DNA of 64,000 nt from Luteipulveratus flavus. Lineage in GTDB: Bacteria > Actinomycetota > Actinomycetes > Actinomycetales > Dermatophilaceae. Under the pieces are notes generated by a model. The model saw nothing but the letters and a program-made list of their open reading frames with translations. It made no database searches and was not told the DNA's origin. The position numbers and the translations under genes are program-made. The stretch lies in NCBI RefSeq assembly GCF_029439465.1, contig NZ_JAROAV010000008.1:186001-250000 (forward strand), in the 5' to 3' direction. This document shows, piece by piece, positions 56,121 to 64,000 of this stretch; position 1 is the first letter of the stretch; each line of letters begins with the position of its first letter.

Positions 56121-56271
56121 CGGGTCCTCTTCTCGTCTCGGGCGGTCGTCCGCGGCGCGCGGCCACGGAAACGGTCACCTTCGTTCCAAGGAGGGATACC
56201 CGGGCGGATGTTCCCCGAACCTTCACATCGCGGACGGTCCGGTGGCGCGACAAGCGCCGCGCGGCGCGGGG

Positions 56272-57036
56272 TCAGGCGCCGAAGCGACGCTCGCGCTCGG
56301 CGTACGCGCGCATCGCCCGCAGGAAGTCGACCCGGCGGAAGTCGGGCCAGTAGGCCTCGCAGAAGTAGAACTCCGAGTGGGTGCTCTGCCAGAGCAGGAA
56401 GCCGCCGATGCGCTGCTCACCGGAGGTACGGATCACCAGGTCGGGGTCGGGCTGGCCCTTGGTGTAGAGGTGCTCGGCGATGTGGTCGACGTCCAGGATC
56501 TCGGCGAGCTGCTCGATCGAGGTGCCCTTGGCCGCGTGCTCCTGCAGCAACGAGCGGACCGCATCGGCGATCTCGCGCCGGCCGCCGTACCCGACGGCGA
56601 TGTTGACGACCAGGCCGCCGACGTCCCTGGTCGCGTCAGCGGCGTCCTTCAGTCGGACGGCGGTGTCGTGCGGCAGCAGGTCCAGGGCGCCCACGGCGTT
56701 GATCCGCCAGCGACGGGCGGCCGCCAGGTCGGCGACGACGCCCTCGATGATGGTGAGGAGCGGCTGCAGCTCCTGGGCCGGGCGGTTGAGGTTGTCGGTC
56801 GAGAGCAGCCAGAGGGTGACGACCTCGACGCCGACCTCCTCGCACCAGCCGAGCAACGGCTCGATGTTGTCGGCCCCGGCCCGGTGACCGGTCTCGGTGT
56901 CGTGACCTCGGCGCTTGGCCCAGCGGCGGTTGCCGTCCAGCATGACGCCGACGTGGCGAGGTAGCCGCTCCTGCGGCAGGGACCTGGTGAGGTGCCGTTC
57001 GTACGCTCCGTACACCAGGTCGCTGAACCCGCGCAT
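56272..57036 (-). CDS. Cis-prenyl (Z-isoprenyl) diphosphate synthase
   Basis: A 254-residue UppS-superfamily enzyme: HVGVMLDGNRRWAKRRGHD (catalytic Asp), GHRAGADNIEPLLGWCEEVG, LWLLSTDNLNRP, NIAVGYGGRREIADAVRSLL and DLVIRTSGEQRIGGFLLWQS. In M. tuberculosis the homologue beside a TrhA gene (Rv1086/Rv1085c) makes short Z,E-farnesyl diphosphate rather than undecaprenyl diphosphate; the identical neighbourhood suggests the same here. GAGGAGAGCAG precedes the ATG. Product length cannot be read from sequence with certainty. Confidence 0.92.
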   Translation of the reverse strand: MRGFSDLVYGAYERHLTRSLPQERLPRHVGVMLDGNRRWAKRRGHDTETGHRAGADNIEPLLGWCEEVGVEVVTLWLLSTDNLNRPAQELQPLLTIIEGVVADLAAARRWRINAVGALDLLPHDTAVRLKDAADATRDVGGLVVNIAVGYGGRREIADAVRSLLQEHAAKGTSIEQLAEILDVDHIAEHLYTKGQPDPDLVIRTSGEQRIGGFLLWQSTHSEFYFCEAYWPDFRRVDFLRAMRAYAERERRFGA

Positions 57037-57152
57037 GAACTGCTCTCCTCGTCCGCTGATCGCCCCCCGACGTACGGAACGACCGTACCGCCGGAACCTG
57101 AGCCCACGGGGAGACGTTCGTCAATCGGCTGAGGTTGCTCAGCGGGGCGACT

Positions 57153-57180
57153 GGATAACTTACGGTTTCGTAAGTTATCC
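57153..57180. promoter_or_regulatory. GGATAACTTAC-N6-GTAAGTTATCC operator
   Basis: Perfect 11-bp inverted repeat (57153-57163 and 57170-57180), AT-rich, ending 7 nt before the trhA ATG and upstream of the divergent prenyl transferase gene. Form and position fit a TetR-type repressor site; no regulator is adjacent. Confidence 0.8.
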
Positions 57181-57187
57181 TTGGAGG

Positions 57188-57895
57188 ATGAGCACCCGTA
57201 TCGGCCAGCAGCTCGACCAGGCCCAGGAGACCGCCTCCGAGCTGGTCCGCCTCGTCAAGCCGCACCTGCGCGGCTGGCTGCATGCGGGGATGGCACCGCT
57301 CGCGCTCGCGGCATCGATCGTGCTGATCGTCCTCGCCCCGACCGAGCGCGGCCGGATCGGCGCGATCGTCTTCGGGATCACCGCGGTCCTGCTCTTCACG
57401 ACCTCGGCGGTCTACCACCGCGGCACCTGGTCACCGCGCCTGCAGGGCCTGCTCAAGCGACTGGACCACTCCAACATCTTCCTGATCATCGCGGGGACCT
57501 ACACCCCGTTCGCGCTCACGCTGCTGCCGCAGCGGCAGGCCGTGCAGCTGCTCTCGATCGTGTGGACCGGCGCCCTCCTCGGCGTGCTCTTCCGGGTGCT
57601 GTGGGTCGGCGCCCCGCGCTGGCTCTACACGCCGGTGTACGTCGCGCTCGGCTGGGTCGCGATCTTCTACTTCGGTCCGCTCCTGCACGCCGGTGGCGTC
57701 GCGGTCGTGACGCTCATCGCGGTCGGTGGCGGCCTCTACACCCTCGGCGCCGTGGTCTACGGCACGAAGCGGCCCAACCCCTCGCCGCGCTGGTTCGGCT
57801 TCCACGAGGTGTTCCACGCGTTCACGATCGCCGCGTTCGTCGTGCACTACATCGCCGCGTCGCTGGCGATCTACCGTCCCGCGCTCACCGCCTGA
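57188..57895 (+). CDS. trhA: TrhA / hemolysin III family membrane protein
   Basis: A 235-residue seven-helix protein of the PAQR-related hemolysin III family: VYHRGTWSPRLQGLLKRLDH, SNIFLIIAGTYTPFAL, and the C-terminal HEVFHAFTIAAFVVHYIAAS with the conserved metal-region His residues. Members affect membrane fluidity and energy homeostasis; haemolysis is not a proven role. TTGGAGG abuts the ATG with no spacer, so translation may start by a different mechanism or the palindrome region sets the start. Divergent from the prenyl transferase, as in mycobacteria. Confidence 0.92.
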   Translation: MSTRIGQQLDQAQETASELVRLVKPHLRGWLHAGMAPLALAASIVLIVLAPTERGRIGAIVFGITAVLLFTTSAVYHRGTWSPRLQGLLKRLDHSNIFLIIAGTYTPFALTLLPQRQAVQLLSIVWTGALLGVLFRVLWVGAPRWLYTPVYVALGWVAIFYFGPLLHAGGVAVVTLIAVGGGLYTLGAVVYGTKRPNPSPRWFGFHEVFHAFTIAAFVVHYIAASLAIYRPALTA

Positions 57896-57961
57896 TCCTT
57901 CGGCAGTCCGCCGCTTCCCTCCCACCGGGACGTCCGCCCGGGTCCGCCCTAGGATCCTCGC

Positions 57962-58888
57962 GTGACGGCCGACCCGTTCGAGGCGCTGGTCACGCGCTTG
58001 TCCGAGGACCTGGACCGGCTCACCGACAGCGCGGCGGACCTCGCTGCCGACGCCCACTTCTCCCGGTTCCACTACGAGCGCATCGTGAGCGCCGTGGCCG
58101 GCGAGAGCCCTACCGCCTTCCGCCGCCGGATCCTGCTCGAACGGGCCGCGTACCGGATGATCCACAGCGACGCCACGCTCATCGACGTCGCCCTGGAGGC
58201 CGGGTTCGGCTCGCACGCGGCGTTCACGCGGGCGTTCCGGCGCTCGTACGACGCGACACCGTCGACCTGGCGCCTCCGACCCACACGGTTCCAGCTGCCC
58301 AGCCCGAACGACGTGCACTTCCACCCACCTGCGGGCCTGCGGCTGCCGGCCAGGACGGAGATGACCAGCATGGACGTCGTCGACCAGATGGTCCGCCACC
58401 ACGTGTGGCTCGTCGACCAGCTGGTCGCCCGCGCCGGCCGGCTCACCGACGAGCAGCTCGACGCGTCTCTCGAGGCGCCGGTCGACGGCATCGACGGGGA
58501 CTCCCTGCGCCAGCTGCTGTCGCGGCTCATCGGGCAGATGGAGATGTGGCTCGCGGCCATGCACGACCGCGAGTACGACTTCGCCGTCGAGCGCCACGAG
58601 AGCGTCGCCTCCATGCGTGCGCGCAACGGCCGGGTGGGGCCGGCCTTCGTCACCTCGGTGGAGCAGGTCGCCCGCGAGCGGCGCTTCGACGAGACGTTCG
58701 TCGATGCGTTCGCCACTCCGCCCATGCTCATGACGTACGGCGCGATGGTCGCGCACGTGCTGACGTTCGCCGCCCACCACCGTCTGCTGGCCGTGACCCG
58801 GCTGCAGGCGTGCGGGATCGACGACCTGGGCTTCGGCGACCCCAAGCAGTGGTTCACCGCACCGCTGGAGTCGCGGTCGGACCGCTAG
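57962..58888 (+). CDS. AraC HTH - DinB-like fusion regulator
   Basis: A 308-residue two-domain protein. Residues about 10-105 form an AraC DNA-binding domain (SRFHYERIVSAVAGESPTAF, LIDVALEAGFGSHAAFTRAF). After a linker, residues about 125-300 form a DinB-like four-helix domain (VVDQMVRHHVWLVDQLVARA ... VAHVLTFAAHHRLLAV) with His residues placed for a metal site. The C-terminal domain is probably the sensor or an enzyme such as a thiol transferase. TAGGAT 6 nt before the GTG gives a leaderless start. Target genes unknown; the HIT gene follows after 43 nt. Confidence 0.85.
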   Translation: MTADPFEALVTRLSEDLDRLTDSAADLAADAHFSRFHYERIVSAVAGESPTAFRRRILLERAAYRMIHSDATLIDVALEAGFGSHAAFTRAFRRSYDATPSTWRLRPTRFQLPSPNDVHFHPPAGLRLPARTEMTSMDVVDQMVRHHVWLVDQLVARAGRLTDEQLDASLEAPVDGIDGDSLRQLLSRLIGQMEMWLAAMHDREYDFAVERHESVASMRARNGRVGPAFVTSVEQVARERRFDETFVDAFATPPMLMTYGAMVAHVLTFAAHHRLLAVTRLQACGIDDLGFGDPKQWFTAPLESRSDR

Positions 58889-58931
58889 CGCGATCAAGCC
58901 GGGACGCCCGGCCCGGCGTCAGGATCGGTGC

Positions 58932-59372
58932 ATGAGCGACGAGAACGCCTGCTGGTTCTGCTCCCCTGGGGAGCGCACGGACCCACCCGCCGGCGGCTGG
59001 CTGTACGACGACGGCACCTGGCGGGTCGGCCATGCCCCCGCGTCGTACGCGATCGCCGGCACGACCATCCTCGAAGCGGTGAGGCACGTCCTCGACGAGC
59101 GGGACATGACACCGGCAGAGCTCGCCGGGCTCGGCCCGATCACCGGCCGTACGGTCGCCGCTGTGGCAGCCGCGACCGGGTGCGACCGCGTCTACCGCTG
59201 GGCGACGATGGACGCTCACCCGCACTTCCACCTGTGGCTCGTGCCGTGGTGGAGGTCGGCGTCGACGAGGGGGCCGCGCTACCTGGTGGATGCGATCGTC
59301 ACCGGCGACGGCAGCACACCGGTCGAGGCCGCGGCCGCCGCGGCCCGCATCGGCCTGCTGCTCGAGCGGTGA
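58932..59372 (+). CDS. HIT-like protein
   Basis: A 146-residue histidine-triad-like protein: ACWFCSPGERTD near the N-terminus (CxxC, zinc-type) and the triad MDAHPHFHLWLVPWW (HxHxH). The HIT fold hydrolyses or transfers nucleotides; this divergent member has an unknown substrate. CAGGAT 6 nt before the ATG suggests a leaderless mRNA. Ends at a hairpin. Confidence 0.85.
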   Translation: MSDENACWFCSPGERTDPPAGGWLYDDGTWRVGHAPASYAIAGTTILEAVRHVLDERDMTPAELAGLGPITGRTVAAVAAATGCDRVYRWATMDAHPHFHLWLVPWWRSASTRGPRYLVDAIVTGDGSTPVEAAAAAARIGLLLER

Positions 59373-59393
59373 AGCGCCGCCCCCCAGGGCGCG

Positions 59394-59435
59394 GTGCAGA
59401 AGGAACGCGCGCCAGGGCGCCCGATCCTTCTGCAC
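59394..59435. terminator. Bidirectional hairpin after HIT gene
   Basis: GTGCAGAAGGA (59394-59404) pairs with TCCTTCTGCAC (59425-59435); the 20-nt loop has its own GCGCC/GGCGC pairing. Between convergent genes. Confidence 0.8.
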
Positions 59436-59472
59436 GCCGATCGGCGGGCCGGTCCGTGCGACCGCGCGGAGG

Positions 59473-59700
59473 TCAGTGGGAGGCGGGACCGGCCGGCGTA
59501 CCGCCGTCGGTGCCCTGCTCCTTCTCCCCTGCTGTGCGCTCCGCCTCCAGCGCCTGCTGCTCCTCGCGATACCGGACGCCGCGCAGGCGCTTGTTCATGC
59601 CGCGGAACAGGAAGTAGCACGCCACCGCGAGGCAGAACAGCACGACGAACCCGCCGAGGCCGGCCGTGACCTGGGTGCTGGCTTCTCCGGACCCGCCCAT
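59473..59700 (-). CDS. Small membrane protein downstream of mca
   Basis: A 75-residue protein with one TM helix (GGFVVLFCLAVACYFLFRGM, about 16-35) and a charged, coiled C-terminal part (YREEQQALEAERTAGEKEQG). Function unknown; a small single-helix protein at this place next to mca is common in actinobacteria. The ATG overlaps the mca stop (TGATG), so translation is coupled. Confidence 0.85.
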   Translation of the reverse strand: MGGSGEASTQVTAGLGGFVVLFCLAVACYFLFRGMNKRLRGVRYREEQQALEAERTAGEKEQGTDGGTPAGPASH

Positions 59701-60641
59701 CAGGCGACCTCTCGCTCACGGACGTCGTCGACGACCAGCCGCCGAGCGCCGGTAGTGGCGAGCGCGTCCGACTCCTGCTGGCTCCCGAGGCCGGCGAACA
59801 GGTCGTCCTCAGCGTCGGCGAGCGGAACGTACGACAGCGCGAGGTCGAAGTCCTCGGTCGGCCACACGGTCGCCTGCATCTCCTTGGAGATACGGAAGAA
59901 GTTGCCGTCCGGGTCGACCTGCGTCGCGTGCGCCAGCAGCGCCTGCTCCCGCTTGCCGAAGTAGTCCGAGCAGGGCACCCGGGTGGTGATGCGCCCCTCG
60001 GGCCGGTCGCCCCAGTTCTCCAGCCACTCGGCGTACGGCGACTCCAGCCCCTTGGCGATGAGCGCCTCGTGGAAGGCGGTGAACTTGGCGCGACTGAAGC
60101 CACGGTCGTAGTAGAGCTTCAGCGGCTGCCAGGGCTCGCCCGCGTGCGGGTACGCCGAGGGGTCGCCGGCCGCGCGGAACGCGGCGACCGAGACGTTGTG
60201 GCACATGATGTGGTCCGGGTGGGGGTACCCGCCGTTCTCGTCGTACGTCGTCATCACGTGCGGGCGGAACTCCCGGATGACGCGGACGAGGGCCTCCGTC
60301 GTGACCTCCAGCGGCTCCAGCGCGAAGCAGCCCGCGGGCAGCGGCGGCAGCGGGTCGCCCTCGGGGAGGCCGGAGTCGACGAACCCCAGCCAGGTGTGCT
60401 GGACGCCGAGGATCGCCTGCGCCGCGGCCATCTCCCGGCGGCGCACCTCCGGCAGGTCCCGCTCGATCTCGGGGTCGCCCTGCAGCCGCGGGTTCAGCAC
60501 GTCGCCGCGCTCACCGCCGGTGCAGGACACGACCAGGACGTCGTGCCCCTCGGCGGCGTAGCGGGCGGTCGTCGCCGCACCCTTGCTCGACTCGTCATCG
60601 GGATGGGCGTGCACGGCCATGAGCCGCAGACCGTCGGACAC
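59700..60641 (-). CDS. mca: Mycothiol S-conjugate amidase
   Basis: Cleaves mycothiol S-conjugates in detoxification, a zinc enzyme of the MshB/Mca (LmbE) family. About 313 residues: zinc ligands in [14 protein letters not shown] and [12 protein letters not shown], plus [15 protein letters not shown]. The C-terminal [20 protein letters not shown] is Mca-specific rather than MshB. The GTG at 60641 has a GAGGTGG site 6-8 nt upstream; GTG/ATG alternatives at 60659 and 60620 exist. Marks the organism as a mycothiol producer. Confidence 0.95.
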   Translation of the reverse strand: MSDGLRLMAVHAHPDDESSKGAATTARYAAEGHDVLVVSCTGGERGDVLNPRLQGDPEIERDLPEVRRREMAAAQAILGVQHTWLGFVDSGLPEGDPLPPLPAGCFALEPLEVTTEALVRVIREFRPHVMTTYDENGGYPHPDHIMCHNVSVAAFRAAGDPSAYPHAGEPWQPLKLYYDRGFSRAKFTAFHEALIAKGLESPYAEWLENWGDRPEGRITTRVPCSDYFGKREQALLAHATQVDPDGNFFRISKEMQATVWPTEDFDLALSYVPLADAEDDLFAGLGSQQESDALATTGARRLVVDDVREREVA

Positions 60642-60808
60642 GAAGGGCCACCTCGTCATCAGTACGTGGATCGGGGTACGGCCGGGGTTCGGTAGCCCCG
60701 TCGTACCGCCCGGCTCGCCCGGTCACGAGCTGGGCAACGACTCCGCCTATCCTCTCACTCGAGCATCGGGCCGGAACCGCTGGCCGTCTCGACCGTGCAG
60801 GAGCAGCC

Positions 60809-61174
60809 GTGGCGCTTCCTCGTCCCGTCCCCGGGCAGGCCAAGTGGTGGCTCATCGGCGGCATCGGCATCACCCTCGGGATCGTGCTCGCGACCTGGTG
60901 GGGCGTCGCCGCCTCGCAGGGCGTGAGCTGGAACGACGCGGGCCACACGGTGGTCGACGACCGGTCGGTACAGGTGCGCTTCGACGTCACCGCGGACACC
61001 GGCAAGGGGGTGTCGTGCCAGGTCAAGGCGCTCGCCGTGGATCACTCGGTGGTCGGCTCCCGCACGGTGACCTACCCGCCCAGCAAGTACCGCTCCACCC
61101 GGTACGTCGCGACCATCGCCACCACCCAGCGCGCGACCACCGCCACCGTCGACGGCTGTGACTACGTCCCCTGA
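60809..61174 (+). CDS. DUF4307 membrane-anchored protein
   Basis: A 121-residue protein with an N-terminal TM helix (WWLIGGIGITLGIVLATWWG, about 13-32) and an external beta-rich domain containing two Cys (GVSCQVKALAVDHSVVG, VDGCDYVP), probably disulphide-linked. It is the DUF4307 family, which lies between mca and greA in most actinobacteria including M. tuberculosis (Rv1081c). Function unknown. Divergent from mca. Confidence 0.88.
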   Translation: MALPRPVPGQAKWWLIGGIGITLGIVLATWWGVAASQGVSWNDAGHTVVDDRSVQVRFDVTADTGKGVSCQVKALAVDHSVVGSRTVTYPPSKYRSTRYVATIATTQRATTATVDGCDYVP

Positions 61175-61179
61175 GTTGC

Positions 61180-61185
61180 TAGACT
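61180..61185 (+). promoter_or_regulatory. Likely -10 element of greA
   Basis: TAGACT just after the DUF4307 stop; no good -35 is visible. It would give a leader of about 115 nt before greA, with CAAGGAG as ribosome site at the end. Confidence 0.5.
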
Positions 61186-61304
61186 CGTGGGTTCACCGAG
61201 GGTCTGGGATCGACTTCGCAAGGCGGAGCGGCCCGGACCTCGTTGTTTGGCGCAGACCTCATTCGGGGGTGTGACGTCAGGCCTATCCAGCAAGGAGAAC
61301 CATC

Positions 61305-61799
61305 GTGACCGACACCGCCAGCGCCTCGGCCAGCTTCCTCACCCAGGAGGCCTACGACCGACTCAAGGGCGAGCTGGACCAGCTGTCCGGTGAGGGCCGT
61401 ACGGAGATCGCCAAGCGCATCGAGGCGGCCCGCGAGGAAGGCGACCTGAAGGAGAACGGCGGCTACCACGCGGCCAAGGAGGAGCAGGGCAAGATGGAGG
61501 CCCGCATCCGCCAGCTCACCGAGCTGCTGCGCGACGCCACCGTCGGCCAGGCGCCGAAGGACAACGGCGTGGTCGAGCCGGGCATGGTCGTGACCGTCGA
61601 GATGTTCGGCGACGAGGAGAAGTTCCTGCTCGGCAGCCGCGAGATCGCCGGCGACACCGACCTGGACGTCTACAGCGAGAAGTCGCCGCTGGGCGCCGCC
61701 ATCAACGGCAAGAAGGTCGGCGACGAGACCTCCTACGACGCGCCGAACGGCAAGACCATCTCGGTCAAGGTCATCGCGGCGAAGCCGTACGCGGCCTGA
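61305..61799 (+). CDS. greA: Transcription elongation factor GreA
   Basis: Rescues backtracked RNA polymerase by stimulating transcript cleavage. 164 residues: N-terminal coiled coil with the acidic tip (IEAAREEGDLKENGGYHAAK, Asp and Glu) and C-terminal FKBP-like domain (SPLGAAINGKKVGDETSYDA). The GTG start follows AAGGAG at 8 nt. Complete. Followed by a strong terminator. Confidence 0.97.
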   Translation: MTDTASASASFLTQEAYDRLKGELDQLSGEGRTEIAKRIEAAREEGDLKENGGYHAAKEEQGKMEARIRQLTELLRDATVGQAPKDNGVVEPGMVVTVEMFGDEEKFLLGSREIAGDTDLDVYSEKSPLGAAINGKKVGDETSYDAPNGKTISVKVIAAKPYAA

Positions 61800-61815
61800 C
61801 CCTGCACGTACCCGA

Positions 61816-61848
61816 TCGGCCCCCGTCGCGACGCGCGACGGGGGCCGA
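61816..61848. terminator. Bidirectional terminator after greA
   Basis: Perfect 15-bp stem (61816-61830 with 61834-61848, TCGGCCCCCGTCGCG type) and 3-nt loop ACG between convergent greA and the ABC permease gene. Confidence 0.9.
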
Positions 61849-61871
61849 CCCGTGTCGACGAGCCGCGGCGA

Positions 61872-62708
61872 CTACCGGGCGACCGCCTTCTTGTACGCCG
61901 CCGTCGAGAGCGGCACGAAGATCGCCAGCAGGAGCACGATCCACCCCAGCGTGTAGATCTCGGCGTGCCGCAGCGCCCAGGTGTACTCGATCTCCGAGAG
62001 CCGGGCGGCCTGGCTCTGACCGGGCCTGCCCGGCAGCGCGAACAGGTTGCCGAAGTTCTCCCGCGCCGCGTGCGTGATCGTCGACACGGGGTTCCACCCG
62101 GCGATCGTCTTCAGCACGGCCGGCATGTTCTCGGCCGGCACGAACGTGTTCGCGACGAAGGTCAGCGGGAAAATCACGATGAACGCGGCGTTGTTGACGA
62201 TCTCCGGCGCCCGGACCTTCAGCCCGACGAACGCCATGACCCAGGAGAAGGCGTACGCGAACAGCAGCATCAGCCCGAACGCCACGGCCGCGTGCAGGAC
62301 GCCCTCGCGGATGCGCCAGCCGATCACCAGACCGGTCAGCGACATCACCACCAGAACGATGACGTTGTTCATCAGGTCCGACACCGTGCGGCCCGCGAGG
62401 ACCGACCCGGGGTGCATCGGCAGCGTCCGGAACCGGTCGATGACCCCCTTCTGCATGTCCTCGGCCATGCCCGAGCCGGTGATGGTGGCGCCGAAGATGA
62501 TGGTCTGGGCGAAGATGCCGGCCATCATGAACTCGCGGTACCCCTGGGGGTCCTGCGGGGCGAGGCTGCCGAAGACGTAGCCGAACAGCAGCACGAACAT
62601 GATCGGCTGCAGGGTCGTGAAGACCAGCAGGTCGGGGACCCGTTTGATCTTGATGAGGTTGCGCCGAGCGACGGTCGCCGCGTCGGTCACCAGGGCTGCG
62701 GTGGTCAT
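61872..62708 (-). CDS. ABC-2 type permease (DrrB-like)
   Basis: A 278-residue ABC-2 permease with six hydrophobic segments (LLVFTTLQPIMFVLLFGYVF near the N-terminus, IFAQTIIFGATITGSGMAED with the ABC-2 coupling region, IVLVVMSLTGLVIGW, LLFAYAFSWVMAFVGLKV, EIYTLGWIVLLLAIFVPLS). It resembles daunorubicin-type drug exporters. The start overlaps the ATPase stop (ATGA). Substrate unknown. Confidence 0.92.
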   Translation of the reverse strand: MTTAALVTDAATVARRNLIKIKRVPDLLVFTTLQPIMFVLLFGYVFGSLAPQDPQGYREFMMAGIFAQTIIFGATITGSGMAEDMQKGVIDRFRTLPMHPGSVLAGRTVSDLMNNVIVLVVMSLTGLVIGWRIREGVLHAAVAFGLMLLFAYAFSWVMAFVGLKVRAPEIVNNAAFIVIFPLTFVANTFVPAENMPAVLKTIAGWNPVSTITHAARENFGNLFALPGRPGQSQAARLSEIEYTWALRHAEIYTLGWIVLLLAIFVPLSTAAYKKAVAR

Positions 62709-63700
62709 GCGTTCTGCGCCTCTCGCTCTCGGTCCTGCGCCGGGTCGTCCTCGGTGGTCTCCTCGGCCTTGTGCCCGGTGAGGGACAGGAAGGCGTCATC
62801 GAGGGTCGGGCGGCGGATCCCGATGTCCTGCACGGTGATCTGGTGCTCGTCCAGCCTGCGCACGGCGGCCAGCAGCGACTCCGTGCCGCCGCTCACCGGC
62901 ACCGTGACGGTCCGGGTGTGCTCGTCGACCTCGGAGGCTCCGGAGCCGATCGACTCCAGCAGTCCGCGCGCCTCGCCGAGCCGCGCGGTGTCCGCCACCG
63001 TGACGGCCAGGCGCGCCCCGCCGACCTGGTCCTTGAGCTGGTCGGCAGTGCCCTCGGCGATGACGAGGCCACGGTCGACCACGACGATGTTGTCGGCGAG
63101 CCGGTCGGCCTCCTCGAGGTACTGCGTGGTGAGGAGCAGCGAGGTGCCCTCGCGGACCAGCCCCGCGATCACCTCCCACATATCGCCGCGGCTGCGCGGG
63201 TCCAGGCCGGTGGTGGGCTCGTCCAGGAAGATCACCGGCGGCCGGGCGACCAGCGCACCGGCGAGGTCGAGGCGGCGCCGCATGCCGCCGGAGTACGTCT
63301 TCGCCGGGCGGTCGGCCGCGTCGTCGAGCCGGAACTCCGCCAGCAGCTCGCGGGCCCGAGCCTTCGCCTGGGCCGCCTTGAGGTGGTAGAGCCGCCCGAT
63401 CATCTCCAGGTTCTCGTACCCCGTGAGGTACTCGTCGACCGCCGCGTACTGACCGGACACGCCGATCAGGCTGCGCACGGCGTCGGGCTCCTTGACGACG
63501 TCGTGCCCGGCGACGGTCGCCCGACCGGCATCCGGGGCGATCAGGGTCGTCAGGACCCGCACGGTCGTGGTCTTGCCGGCGCCGTTCGGCCCCAGCACCC
63601 CCAGAACCGTGCCCTCCGGCACCGACAGGGACACCCCGTCGATGGCCTTCACCTCTTTGTAGTGCTTGACCAGGCCTTCTGCGCGCACCGCTTCGCTCAC
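62705..63700 (-). CDS. ABC transporter ATP-binding protein (DrrA-like)
   Basis: A 331-residue ATPase for the adjacent permease: Walker A GVLGPNGAGKTTTVRVL, signature TYSGGMRRRLDLAGAL, Walker B VIFLDEPTTGLDPRSR, and the DrrA-type C-terminal domain (RRPTLDDAFLSLTGH). All motifs intact. I set the start at the GTG at 63700; GTG at 63706 and an ATG at 63760 are alternatives with no decisive ribosome site. Divergent from the acetyltransferase gene. Confidence 0.93.
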   Translation of the reverse strand: MSEAVRAEGLVKHYKEVKAIDGVSLSVPEGTVLGVLGPNGAGKTTTVRVLTTLIAPDAGRATVAGHDVVKEPDAVRSLIGVSGQYAAVDEYLTGYENLEMIGRLYHLKAAQAKARARELLAEFRLDDAADRPAKTYSGGMRRRLDLAGALVARPPVIFLDEPTTGLDPRSRGDMWEVIAGLVREGTSLLLTTQYLEEADRLADNIVVVDRGLVIAEGTADQLKDQVGGARLAVTVADTARLGEARGLLESIGSGASEVDEHTRTVTVPVSGGTESLLAAVRRLDEHQITVQDIGIRRPTLDDAFLSLTGHKAEETTEDDPAQDREREAQNA

Positions 63701-63801
63701 GCACACGATCTTCGCAAGGACCACCGACAACGGCACCTCCATTCCTGCGCCGCTCGACAAACCCCTCGCCGTGTCGTGGTCGGCCGGGCAGGATCGCGGG
63801 C

Positions 63802-64000
63802 ATGTCTGCCATCACCGTGCACGAGGTCGACCCGCACGACGACGCGGCCTTCCGCGCCTGGTACGCCGCCTTTCACGACGGGGTGACCGCCGGGCGGACG
63901 GCACCACTGTGCGAGTCGTACGACGCCCTCGCTGCCTCCCTCAGGAACCCGAGCTCTCGGAAACGCCGCGTCGCGGTCGCTGCGCGGGAGGGTGCGGTCG
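63802..64000 (+). CDS. GNAT-family N-acetyltransferase, N-terminal part
   Basis: First 66 residues of a protein beginning MSAITVHEVDPHDDAAFRAW, then YAAFHDGVTAGRTAPL and RKRRVAVAAREGAV. The pattern fits the N-terminus of actinobacterial GNAT acetyltransferases with a typical HDxxAFxAWY segment. The acetyl-CoA motif lies beyond the window. CAGGAT 7 nt before the ATG suggests a leaderless mRNA. Confidence 0.75.
   Translation, partial: MSAITVHEVDPHDDAAFRAWYAAFHDGVTAGRTAPLCESYDALAASLRNPSSRKRRVAVAAREGAV

Noticed and set aside
54057-56606. 849-codon plus-strand frame opposite the MFS and alcohol dehydrogenase genes
   Set aside because: Arg/Asp/His/Gln-rich shadow of two clear minus-strand genes.

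Overview
This is a chromosomal window from a high-GC (about 70% by eye) actinobacterium. The evidence is a mycothiol gene (mca), a sigD/rsdA pair, a ChoD-type GMC oxidoreductase beside guaB3, an imuA'-imuB-dnaE2 mutagenesis cassette, actinobacteria-only families (DUF3817, DUF4307, DUF2867, PIN-PhoH) and very frequent GTG starts and leaderless-type promoters. Gene order mirrors two blocks known in Mycobacterium tuberculosis (the Rv3394c-Rv3436c neighbourhood and the Rv1080c-Rv1098c neighbourhood). Details fit Micrococcales, possibly a Dermacoccaceae- or Intrasporangiaceae-like organism, but genus cannot be fixed from this sequence.

Layout. 1-5.3 kb: 5' part of guaA, DUF3817 and SURF1 membrane proteins, then a two-gene heteromeric ABC exporter whose ATPase motifs are degenerate in a complementary way. 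5.3-9.3 kb: small accessory genes (hypothetical, secreted anchored protein, VOC protein, FUSC exporter, a PIN/Phd toxin-antitoxin pair between 16-bp direct repeats). 9.3-13.9 kb: ChoD-like oxidoreductase translationally coupled to a succinate-semialdehyde dehydrogenase, then guaB3. 14.1-19.9 kb: SOS mutasome imuA'-imuB-dnaE2 with a LexA box set inside a TTGACC-N17-GACTAT promoter. 20-22.5 kb: DUF2867, AraC regulator coupled to a VOC gene, DHFR-like reductase with twin operators. 22.6-28.8 kb: guaB2, rsdA-sigD, S4 protein, groEL and groES with two CIRCE operators. 28.8-35 kb: HxlR regulator/quinone-oxidoreductase pair, prs, THUMP-like methyltransferase, a PQYGQ-repeat membrane protein and a GH3 lipoprotein. 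35-44.1 kb: a long leftward run of t6A and cell-wall genes, tsaD-rimI-tsaB-tsaE-hydrolase-alr-nnr-acpS-glmS. 44.2-61.8 kb: coaA, fumC, a secreted transglycosylase with a long leader, phoH2, HEAT protein, hydrolase, Fpg/Nei, CsdA-like, MFS, Zn-ADH, Z-prenyl transferase, TrhA, AraC-DinB fusion, HIT protein, mca, DUF4307, greA. 61.9-64 kb: a DrrAB-type ABC exporter and the start of a GNAT acetyltransferase.

Most of the window is core housekeeping: purine synthesis (guaA, guaB2, guaB3, prs), tRNA t6A37 formation (tsaD, tsaB, tsaE), cell wall precursors (alr, glmS, Z-prenyl transferase), cofactor genes (coaA, acpS, NAD(P)HX repair), protein folding (groESL under HrcA/CIRCE) and stress-controlled DNA polymerases. 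I did not find a clearly new multi-gene defence or mobile system. The most unusual signals are the asymmetric ABC ATPase pair, the promoter-embedded LexA box with leaderless start, several very strong intergenic palindromes and small dispersed repeats, a ferredoxin-like cysteine pattern in the ChoD-like enzyme, and a Fpg/Nei protein whose zinc finger lacks its fourth cysteine.
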